From Macropodus opercularis (Eukaryota > Chordata > Actinopteri > Anabantiformes > Osphronemidae): 64,000 nucleotides of DNA. This document shows positions 47,301 through 54,148 of this stretch, in pieces. Position 1 is the stretch's first letter. Each line of letters opens with the position of its first letter. Both the position numbers and the translations under genes were made by a program. The stretch lies in assembly GCA_030770545.1 (NCBI GenBank), contig CM061100.1, positions 1,247,501-1,311,500 of the forward strand. The letters are read 5' to 3'. Under the pieces are notes generated by a model. The model ran no database searches. It was not told the DNA's origin and saw nothing but the letters and a program-made list of their open reading frames with translations.

Positions 47301-48308
47301 AGCCTGTCATGCAGACTGGCTTGATGGATGAAATCTCTTTGTTCCCTCAGTTCCTGTGTGGATCCTGATGATGAGGGTTATGAGGCTGGAGGAGCTGGTG
47401 CCAGAGGCCTGGGTCGAGCCCCGTCCTCCTCAGCTCTGTCCGAGCTGCTGGACGGGCTTCGGAAACGCAGAGCAGGCAGTGAAGCAGGAGACGGGTCAGG
47501 CAGCGCGGTCTCCCTGCCCATTTATCAAACAACCGCAGCCGCGACTCTCAGGCGAAGAGCCTCGGCCATGTCTCTTGGCTCCGAAGACCTCCAGGAGCCC
47601 CGGCCTGGCCCTAGTATCCTCAAACCCTCCTCGCCTATTCTGCCACGTGCCGCCAGCTCTCGCTCCATCACTGACCCTGAGTCGCCTGCTGGCGCATCCA
47701 CACCTGGAGCCAAACTCTCCCGCTTCAGCTCCAGCGATGTTATTTCTTCGCTTCCCTCGCTGCCGCGCCTCTCGTCACTGGCGTCGTCCCTCGCCGCCCG
47801 GCATCACCCTCCCTCCCTGTCCATTCCAGAGGAGGACTCGGAGGAAGCCCTTCGCTCCATTTCGAGCCCCATCAAGCGTTCTCCTCAGCCACTAAGGCGG
47901 TGCGTGCTGAGGAATCTTGACACAGAAGATGGAGGCGAGGGATCTCTGGGTTCCGAACCCATGGTTTTCCAAAACCGTCGTCTTGCTGGAGACAGCCGGG
48001 ATGACGCCGCGTCCGACATCCTTCCTGCCATCCGCAGAGCTCAGTCCACCAGCAGCCTGGCCAGCTCGGTCAGAGGCGGCAGAAGGGCGCTGAGCGTCCA
48101 CTTTGGAGATCTGCCTCCTTCGACCCGCAGAAGAAAAAGTTCTGAAACGGAGTCGTCCAGCTCAGGAGGATCTGCAGGAAGTTCCCAGACTGGGGCCCCA
48201 AGACGGCGCTTTGAAAGACCGCAGGGAGAAAGACTGGAGGCAGAGGGCAGCGAGGGGGGAGACGTGGCTTCAGTCATGAAGAAATACTTGAAGAAGGAGC
48301 TCGACTGA
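29337..48308 (+). CDS. myo18b: Unconventional myosin XVIIIB, complete coding region in 41 exons
   Basis: The exons listed in the entries below sum to 6327 bases, a multiple of three, giving about 2108 residues plus TGA. MYO18B is a class XVIII myosin of striated muscle needed for sarcomere assembly; nuclear roles are also described. Order: short N-terminal extension (1-179), motor domain (about 180-953), one weak IQ motif (about 979-989), coiled coil (about 1000-1735) and serine-rich tail (1736-2108). Both ends match human MYO18B as recalled: the start resembles MAISSRLALWEQK and the end DDVASIMKKYL. Human MYO18B is about 2567 residues, so this one is clearly shorter, mainly at the N-terminus. 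MYO18A is excluded by those termini and by position between GRK3 and SEZ6L. Confidence 0.95.
29561..29655 (+). repeat. Interrupted GT microsatellite
   Basis: GT runs are separated by ATCT and GCGC interruptions (GTGTATCT units). It lies in MYO18B intron 1. Confidence 0.9.
30072..30978 (+). CDS. myo18b: MYO18B exons 2-3: N-terminal extension (residues 14-179)
   Basis: Exons: 30072-30215 and 30625-30978, both phase 0. Exon 2 contains LPGGFLKQLVRETEKETKQK, which parallels the human IPGGFIKQLVRGTEKEAKE segment. Exon 3 is Lys/Glu/Gln-rich and looks disordered. It includes an in-frame 24-base tandem duplication at 30853-30894 (ERTEEASM then ERTEEAK). The human region before the motor is roughly 540 residues; here it is about 180. 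Confidence 0.9.
30230..30420 (+). repeat. Degenerate AGTTAGCTTAGCAT-type dispersed repeat
   Basis: About five partly conserved copies of (G)TTAGCTTAGCA, several followed by a CCGGAAAC/CCAGAAAC-like segment, are spaced 30-50 bases apart in MYO18B intron 2. This motif is, from memory, characteristic of a dispersed repeat common in percomorph fish. A partial reverse-orientation relative (GCTTCATGCTAAGCTAAGCC) is at about 16123-16142 in GRK3 intron 13. Confidence 0.55.
31108..31757 (+). CDS. myo18b: MYO18B exons 4-6: start of motor domain (residues 180-294)
   Basis: Exons: 31108-31171, 31393-31505, 31590-31757. The translation begins VRDVWYEAGTVWYLHKDGF, continues ATQLKPDEGTPELPNGRVRV, and goes on to LDLCEDLSDLQSVNECGVLH. 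This matches the region of human MYO18B around WYEAEKVWLAQKDGFTLA and LKPDEGTADLPAGRVR. It corresponds to the N-terminal subdomain that precedes the nucleotide pocket. Confidence 0.93.
31878..32088 (+). CDS. myo18b: MYO18B exon 7: P-loop exon (residues 295-364)
   Basis: The exon carries the Walker A loop GRSGTGKT at about residues 335-342 (canonical myosin GESGAGKT, human MYO18B GWSGAGKT). The lysine and threonine that hold the phosphates are kept, so nucleotide binding is plausible. The donor splits GTG after the first base and exon 8 completes it (VERVQAMF). Confidence 0.95.
32159..33023 (+). CDS. myo18b: MYO18B exons 8-10: switch I region (residues 365-467)
   Basis: Exons: 32159-32301, 32394-32494, 32960-33023. 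Exon 8 has SDASSRVAM where active myosins have NxNSSRFGK: both asparagines and the final lysine are missing. LFSLDFNHAG follows. Exon 8 must end at CAG (32301) to join TMMLDKW in exon 9, as human has LQTMLLEK. Its donor is then GC (CAG|GCAGGT), a GC-AG intron. Exon 9 includes ESNFLVFSQMLAG and exon 10 TELQLHQLPESNSFG. Confidence 0.93.
33702..34975 (+). CDS. myo18b: MYO18B exons 11-15: switch II and central motor (residues 468-693)
   Basis: Exons: 33702-33846, 34126-34293, 34383-34473, 34623-34815, 34895-34975. Landmarks are AIWHVLAGIYHLGAAGACK, ELQTAVFKHHLRQLLQRA and VEGMAAGLYEELFTAVVSLI. Switch II reads VVDTPGLRNPRH (about 616-627). The canonical switch II is D-I-x-G-F-E; here the glutamate needed for hydrolysis is replaced by arginine. 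This fits the view that class XVIII motors are poor ATPases. Confidence 0.94.
35562..37570 (+). CDS. myo18b: MYO18B exons 16-21: actin-interface and converter part of motor (residues 694-953)
   Basis: Exons: 35562-35682, 35788-35935, 36301-36484, 36567-36717, 37305-37414, 37505-37570. Recognisable blocks are GLLWVLDEEMVTPGSSESSV, CEQPLQCEVSHLMGRDPVRY, VNLIRRARPVFLQCVRAKSD, FDIPALRVQLHSTQILSALQ, and GYPEHMTLSDFRCHFQAL (converter). All have direct counterparts in human MYO18B. A proline-rich insert present in the human protein after the PNPVVESR segment is absent here. Confidence 0.93.
37653..38026 (+). CDS. myo18b: MYO18B exons 22-23: IQ motif and lever/coiled-coil junction (residues 954-1044)
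   Basis: Exons: 37653-37781 and 37883-38026. Exon 22 starts VFMKRGVLHYLEQRRDQQ and contains a single IQ-like motif, LQAACVGHLARQKY. The consensus is (I/L/V)QxxxRGxxxR: the central basic residue is valine here (lysine in human), so light-chain or calmodulin binding may be weak. Exon 23 has WSWWKLFCRVRPLLDV, the conserved tryptophan-rich end of the neck. Confidence 0.93.
38704..46015 (+). CDS. myo18b: MYO18B exons 24-39: long coiled-coil rod (residues 1045-1735)
   Basis: Exons: 38704-38793, 38872-38991, 39201-39306, 39545-39669, 39755-39909, 40055-40178, 40634-40834, 40912-41022, 41888-41992, 42334-42495, 42569-42682, 43110-43226, 43307-43390, 43607-43744, 43836-44021, 45882-46015. The sequence is heptad-like and rich in Glu, Lys, Leu and Gln. 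Segments almost identical to human include LEQEYEEKQMVIHEKHDLEG, LCDQVGHRDFDVEKKLRRDL, LLKRLEEDQEDLNELMKKHK and VRQTLQADLETSIRRI. The rod mediates dimerisation. The two largest introns, 41023-41887 and 44022-45881, show no further exon. Confidence 0.93.
44022..45881 (+). other. myo18b: MYO18B intron 38
   Basis: This 1.9 kb intron holds an (AC)n microsatellite at 45499-45521 and a GC-rich island near 44790-44990 whose ORF has no recognisable product. Nothing else is supported. Confidence 0.6.
45499..45521 (+). repeat. (AC)n microsatellite
   Basis: An AC dinucleotide run of about 23 bases lies within MYO18B intron 38. Confidence 0.95.
47054..48308 (+). CDS. myo18b: MYO18B exons 40-41: serine-rich C-terminal tail (residues 1735-2108)
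   Basis: Exons: 47054-47218 and 47351-48308 (TGA at 48306-48308). The last exon is long (958 bases) and serine/arginine/proline-rich. Conserved islands shared with human MYO18B include LSELLDGLRKRRAGS, LPIYQTTAAATLRRR, EPMVFQNRRLAGD, DILPAIRRAQSTSSLA, and the final DVASVMKKYLKKELD. The first four correspond to human LSEFVEGLRRKRA, LPIYQTTGASTLRR, EPLVFQNRQFA and DFLPAIRKPQTPTSLA. The tail is predicted disordered apart from these islands. Confidence 0.95.
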
Positions 48309-48890
48309 GCCGGAGGAGAGGACGCCTCAGGTCTGTATGATGCACAACTGAGTACAGACATGACTTTTGTGGCGATGATTAAAATTACGGGTAACGATGG
48401 TTGACGGATGATGATGCTTAACGGATTCATTACTGACAGTTAACCGTCCAGTCAGAGCCTTCTACCATCACCTCACATCTCCCATCTAATAATGTGCCAG
48501 CGTCTGGCTGGGACATATAGTAACAGACCAGCAGGTGCAGCAGGACTCAGACGCATCGGATCGAGGTGTAGTTATTGCTCAGGATAAGTAATCCTGAGGT
48601 GTTTCGTAAGCGCAGGCCCAGGCCTGTTCGCTGTCGTCTGTTTCACTCTGTTCTCTGCCATCAGCCTCTTCGAGTGTCTGCGTCCAGCTGTGAGCTTCCC
48701 AGAAAGCCTGAATGCTGCAGGAGCTCCAATCAAGGCTGAGAGAAACACTTCAGACGGCAACAAGGATGCGTCTTTCACCCTCCATACTGATATAAAAGGC
48801 ACCTGAGAATTTGTTCAGTCCGCAGGCTCTCAGCTGTCAGATAAGCACTGTTTGTATATGAATAAAAAATTCAATCAACCTTTTGTGAAT
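48309..48890 (+). other. myo18b: MYO18B 3' UTR
   Basis: About 0.58 kb runs from the stop to a canonical AATAAA at 48861-48866, followed by a T/G-rich stretch (48902 onward: GTGTTTTTTATTTTG). It contains no ORF of note. Confidence 0.75.
48861..48866 (+). terminator. myo18b: AATAAA polyadenylation signal, MYO18B
   Basis: This is the first canonical signal after the MYO18B stop. T/G-rich sequence lies downstream, and no recognised exon follows before SEZ6L. Confidence 0.75.
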
Positions 48891-51800
48891 TTCTCCTCCT
48901 GGTGTTTTTTATTTTGAGTCGTCGCTTTTCTGGGTGTAACGTTAACTTCTCATGTTTTTCAACCAGTGGGTCGAAGCCTAAAAAACGTAAAACTCTTTAA
49001 CATTGCTCAGCAGAATGCTCCATCACTATTCACCAACTCTTCTGCTTTCTTTGGATGTAGCCTGTATCAGCCGTGAAACTGGCCCTAATTATAGACAAAA
49101 GCAGCTTCTGGTGTTTCACCTTTAATAGTGATGCTCGTGCCGCCAAATGCAGCCCAGGAGTTTGAGCTTAAGCTGATGGTTGGATAAAGTGGGTGAAGCT
49201 AATGAAACGACGTGTTTTGTTTGGGTTGGGAAACCTTTATTTTAGCCTGTGATAATCCTCCATTTCAGCGGCGTTTTGATTTTCACAAGCCTGGGAGGAA
49301 TCTTGGATTATCCCCACTTTAACTCGCACTGAACTCCGCTAGCTTTTAAATGAGTCGTAGCAAACTCAGGCCCCTCCAGCGCCTCAGCGCGATCAAGTGT
49401 GTCACACATTAGCGTTCGCTGATTGGCTCGATGCCTGAATATTGACCTGATTATCTTAAGTGGCTGCGCCGGAAAGCAGGCCCAGTGTGGCTCCACAGCA
49501 AACGCAGGAATGTGCTTTAAGCCGCTTGGATTCCCCTCAGGTCGCATAGAAGATAGAAGGTGTTGCATCGTATTTTGAAGTGCAGGCACCAGAAGCAGAA
49601 CGTCCTGTATGAGCTGCATGTTGTCTGTTTAGTCTTAGTGTGTAGGTTCACGTAGTGACGGCCTTGTGTTGAGTCATCTTTGCGTGGATGAGGCTTATTC
49701 CCTGCATAATGATCCATGTGACATGGAACCGTTCTCCTTGGAGAACAGCTGCCAGTAGGAGCCTTTACGCAGCCTGATCGTCCTGACTGTAGCTGATTTA
49801 CAGCAACAGCTCGTGTCGCTGCGCCTCCTGATGATCCAGGATCCCAAACCCAACCAATCGCTTTGTTTGCATGATTGTGGTCCAGTGTTTTTCACCATTT
49901 AGACACATTAGGTCTTAATTTCAAGCAAACAAAAGGCTGCATCTGTGTGTGGGCTGATCGCAAAACAATCTGTGGTTTTGGCTGTTTGAGGTTAGTGACA
50001 AATGACGAATATGGCAATAAAACTGGAAGACAAGAAAGACAAAGAGCATCCGTCTTAATGCCAAGGAAAGACACTGCCCCCTGCAGAAGATAAGCGTCCT
50101 CGCTGTCACATTCCGCGGCTTCATGTTTCACTGTGGTTTTTGGTCAACGACACAGCACACGGGCTTTTGTTGGGGACTATTTAAGGCAGCGGATTAGCCC
50201 ACATTTCCAGTAGCGTTGTTCTGGTAGCAGCAGGACAACGTGTGCAGGCCTGTCACAGTCATCTGCTGTGTGTGTTGTGTTGAGCTTCTATGGACAGAGG
50301 AATCACTCAACATATATGAAGTCAGCGTTTGACTGTCACCACCTGGAGACGAGTGATGAGCATCATGTTCCATCCTCTGTCAACTCTGTTTTTCCTCATC
50401 GCGCTGAGGAAAAACCTTCAGCGTTGCCGCGTTAGAATCTTTCCGCTGTTTTCACGGAGCTTTTAAACAGCTCCGAGCTTTTTTGCCTGGCTCTTTGTTC
50501 AATGTGACCTCTGCACCTCTGCCACGCGGCGTGAAGGAGACACGAGGAAACATGGAGCAGGCTGTCGCTGAGCCCGGCTGGATGCGTAGGCTCATCCCGC
50601 CTCCCAGCACGCACACACACTATGTAACTGTGAAGAAAACAGCACAACATCAGCGTGAGAAGCAGAAGCGATGGCAGGAAAGCGGAGAGATAAAAGAGAT
50701 GAGATTGGGGGAAGATGGAGGGAGGGGGGATTAGAGGGAGTATGAGAGGCTGAGGACGGAGGACACGGCAGGGGAGGTGGAGGTAGGGGCTGATCTCATA
50801 TTGAATAAAATCTCTGCTCCTTCAGAGGCTGTTGTCTTATCGTTTCATATTTTCCTGCTTATCAGAGATGGAGGCGACGGCTGTCTGTCACGTTGGCAGG
50901 CAGCCACTCGGCTACGCTGCCCGTCTCTGCACAGGCCGCACGAAATCGAGGAGTTCCTTCATGTGGCCAATGATCCAAGCACAACAACACAATGCAGACG
51001 GTGCTGCTGTGCGGAGGCGTGACTTCACGGTCAGATTCATTACCTGGCGACGCTGCACGAGCCCCATATTCACCGAACGCCTCACAAACACTCAATACTT
51101 AATGTTCAAACTGTCGTTTGTTACACATATCGACTCATTTTCAGTTGATGTCGGCAGATTTTAATTGTACAGATAATGAACGATGTTGTTGTAGACGAGC
51201 TGAGATCAGACGGAAACGTAGAAGTTTGCGTAGCAGCTGCGTGGTCTGAAGACCTTTACCAGTCACACAGGCCCAAATCCACAGCAGAAGAAAGTTTAAG
51301 GCTTAAAACGGCTGATGTTTTCTGAAGCTGCCTTTTTAGTACAAATGTGTTTATTTTGGGACGATATAATAAATTCAGTCTGCTTTTAAACTTCTTATCT
51401 CTCTTCCGTCGGTGTCGTTTCACTCTGGCCATTCTGGCCTTTTTTCACTTCCGTACAAGTCACAGCTTTGCTCCACGTCGCATCTCGGTGGAAATAAAGA
51501 TCTTTCCTCTGAGCAGGAGCCAAAGGCTGTTCCTGGATTTGCCTCCGTTTCCGGCGTCTCTGCTCTGTTTCCACCAGCCAGCGGATGCGTCAGCAGCTGA
51601 ACGTTACGAGTGAAAATCCTGCACAAAGGGGTGAAGCTTCCTCCCTTCCTACGCGATGGCGACCCTGAAATCCCAGACAGACGAACAGACCGACTGACTG
51701 ACAGTTGTCTAAAGAGATATCGATGAATCATTGATAACCTTTGGTCATGCATTATGAAGTGGCTCAGAGAGAGACTGGGAGAATCAAGCTGGCGACATTC

Positions 51801-52282
51801 ACAATAGCTCAGTTATCTGTCTATGAAAGGATGAATAGATATGAATTCATAAAGAGTCTGCAAGTCCTTTAAACTCTATGTTGAGTCTCACACCTCTGCT
51901 GGTCATGGCAAGAAGAAGAAGAAGATGAAGAAGAAGAAGATGAAGAAGAAGAAGAAGAAGAAGAAGACCTTCTTCTGTCTGAGTGAGACAGGGTCCTGAA
52001 GGCACCACTCCTCATCTTATGCTTTAGGCTGCAGCACATTGTGAAATGCAGCTATTTACACAGATCACCAGCTGCAGACCAGACGCCTGGAGGTCAACCC
52101 TCCGCCACCAAAACCTCGGCCCAGGCCCACGAACACTTATCCCCCTCATCCATCCTCCACAGCTGCTACATGGGACGCTGCTGGCTCCCTCTGCCTCCAT
52201 CTTATGTAAGGGTGCAGCCCAGTCACCCTGACACATATACTCTCTCTCTGGGCAAAAGTTTCATTATCATAAAGGTCAGTTT
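48891..52282 (+). other. MYO18B-SEZ6L intergenic region
   Basis: No coding exon was recognised on either strand in 3.4 kb. It contains TGCCCCCTGCAG at 50075-50086 (part of a CTCF-like core) and a GAA/GAT triplet tract at 51911-51967. The longest ORFs lack any family resemblance. Confidence 0.6.
51911..51967 (+). repeat. (GAA)n triplet tract with GAT interruptions
   Basis: A pure-purine run of AGA/GAA triplets is interrupted twice by GAT. It lies about 0.7 kb upstream of the SEZ6L start codon. Confidence 0.95.
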
Positions 52283-52630
52283 GTGTGTGTGCGCGCGCAG
52301 GGGTTGCGCGGGCGAGGGGGCACAGAGAGCGAGAGAGAGAGAGAGAGGGAGGCTGCGAGCGACTGGAAGAGAGAGAGAGTGAGGGAGGGAGGACAGAAGA
52401 GTCCGCGGAGGAGAAAAGGAGGACAGACCGAGGCAGGAAGCAGGAGGCGCTCCTTGCAGTCAGGAGGAAGCTGCTTGGACATGCGGACCGTTTCTGATCC
52501 AGCCCGCGACACCGCCGACTCAGCCTGAGCGACTGACTGCAGATCAGCGCTGCCAGAGCCCGGAACCAGTCCCTCCGACCACTTTCTCCCGACCACACAC
52601 CCCCTCTCCGCCGGACCGGCTTTTGTCGCC
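52283..52630 (+). promoter_or_regulatory. sez6l: SEZ6L 5' UTR / promoter-proximal CpG- and GA-rich region
   Basis: CpG density rises sharply here (GCGCGCGCAGGGG at about 52291, many CG dinucleotides to 52630). GA-dinucleotide and GGGA tracts are present at 52329-52400. No clear TATA box was found, so transcription probably starts from a CpG-type promoter. The transcription start is not defined by sequence alone. Confidence 0.6.
52481..52528 (+). CDS. Upstream ORF in SEZ6L 5' UTR (15 codons)
   Basis: ATG at 52481 opens a 15-residue peptide, MRTVSDPARDTADSA, ending at TGA 52526-52528, 102 bases before the SEZ6L start codon. It has G at -3. If the 5' UTR starts upstream of it, it could damp translation of SEZ6L. 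Confidence 0.4.
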   Translation: MRTVSDPARDTADSA

Positions 52631-52718
52631 ATGCCACCGGACGCCTGCTCGGCCGGGATCCGGCTCCGCGGCACCTTGCTGTGGATCGCGCTGCTGTGGA
52701 GCTCGGTCACCGCAGGAG
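52631..52718 (+). CDS. sez6l: Seizure-related 6-like protein, exon 1 (signal peptide), 3'-partial
   Basis: ATG in context GTCGCCATGC begins MPPDACSAGIRLRGTLL, followed by a hydrophobic core LLWIALLWSSVTAG. This is a signal peptide of about 28 residues. The exon ends in phase 1 at GCAGGAG|GTAGAG. Human SEZ6L has a comparable signal peptide (starting MPAARPPAAGLRG), and the gene follows MYO18B in the same orientation. SEZ6L is a neuronal type I membrane protein with CUB and Sushi domains, none of which lie in this window. The identity rests on position, signal-peptide exon shape and weak N-terminal similarity, so it is probable rather than certain. Confidence 0.7.
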
Positions 52719-54049
52719 GTAGAGTCTCATTGTGTGTTTCACAATCAGTCAGTGTAACAACCTGCATGCGTCTCGGTCCAAAGCTGCCTCTGCTGCTCTG
52801 GTTGGACCCGATCCAAGCAGAACCACAGCAGCTCGAGCTGAGTTTTCAGGCGCTGGGCTTTTTGGGCATCCCTGCCTTGTTTTGAGACGTTTCCCTCCCG
52901 CGACTCGTGGGAGGAGAGAGAGAGAGAGAGAGAACTCGAGTGTGAAGCATCCTTTGAAGTCTGGAAATAAACGCTGTTGTGGGCTATTTACTGCGCGAGC
53001 AGCGCCAACCAGTTTGGCGCACACGGTCCGGGCTGCACGCACGTCCTCAGAGTCCATGTGGACCGGAGCCCACTCGGGTGCGTGGGAGCCTCGGTCGGGC
53101 AGGACTGAATGTAGAGTGAGAGCGATCACCTGTCACCGGGCTCTGCAGTTGGGCTGTTGGACGCAGAGTCACGGGAGACGGGGATCCTCCAGTGTGCGCA
53201 GGGGCCGGAAGCCTGTAGGAGCCGTGTCCTAAAAACGACACAACTAACGCACATAATGATTGTTTTCAGTCATTGTCCGCGGTCGACTTCTTCCCTGGGT
53301 CTGTCAGGAAATAACAAAGTCAAAGTCCAACGATTCTCACATTGCTGCCATACACCATAAAATAACAATACATCGAGCCATCACTCTCCTCTTCTTGAAA
53401 CTGACTCGTTTCTATTGACTAGACGATAACAAGCGTTTATCATCTAGTTGACAACTGCATGACGCTGGTTATCATTTAATAGAAACACTCATTAATCGGT
53501 TTCTGCGCTGCTGCTGACTGTCGCCTTTTCCTTTATAAAGAGTGGAACAGCGCCCTCTACTTTGCCCGGTGGTAAAACTTGGTACTGCACCCTGTCGCAG
53601 GTACGAATTGTCCTCCTGTGATAAACTAATTGAAGGATTAGCCAATCAAATAATGCTGACGTCGTGCCATTGCCAAATTGTGATTAGCCCGGAGTCTTGT
53701 CAATCAAGTAAAGTCAGTCGGCCGTTAGCATCACACCAATCAAATCGTAGCATGGTGTCAACGGCGCCTTTAGCCGGCTTCCATTGCTAGCATTAGCATA
53801 TAGCCGTGTAGATTCAGAGTTCTTAGATCATTTATTACTCAGCTGCCGCCACAGAAAAAAACTTACACGTTCTGTAGGTACCTACCGACAACGGTACAGC
53901 TTCAAACGGAGAGGACAGACTGAGGCGTCGGGTTTTTAAGGCGCTAAATACTGTCTGTAGCTAGCTGTTAGCTGCTAGCATGTAACGTCAGCGGCGTGTT
54001 TGTCTCGTCCAGCGTCAGCTAAGCCCATTTTGGAGACTAAACGGATAAA

Positions 54050-54148
54050 ATGTCAGAAAGACGCGTGGTCCGGGCGGAGAAGCTAAAGGCTGTGACCTGG
54101 GCTAAGAACTCCTACCGGCAGAGACAGCAGAATGGTTCCTCTCGCAGG
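54050..54148 (+). CDS. Orphan first-exon candidate, product not recognised
   Basis: ATG (context AAAATGT, A at -3) opens 33 codons beginning MSERRVVRAEKLKAVTWAKN and continuing SYRQRQQNG. It then reaches a strong donor, AGG|GTGAGT, in phase 0. The basic, clean coding sequence and the 5'UTR-like stretch before it (53930-54049, with ACGTCA and CpGs) suggest a real first exon on the + strand within SEZ6L intron 1. If unspliced, the frame runs on for 70 residues through a hydrophobic stretch (VLVFLCSFLLVFFHIWLIIV), giving a possible small membrane protein. No family is recognised. It could be a nested gene, an alternative transcript or a retrocopy fragment. Confidence 0.4.

Noticed and set aside
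52146..52767. Two minus-strand ORFs of 163 residues over the SEZ6L 5' region
   Set aside because: They arise from the GA/CT-rich CpG sequence (long Ser/Leu/Arg runs). They are antisense to the SEZ6L first exon.
52732..53232. 166-residue plus-strand ORF just after SEZ6L exon 1
   Set aside because: It begins within the SEZ6L intron in GC-rich DNA that makes chance ORFs long. It has no motif and no splice context.
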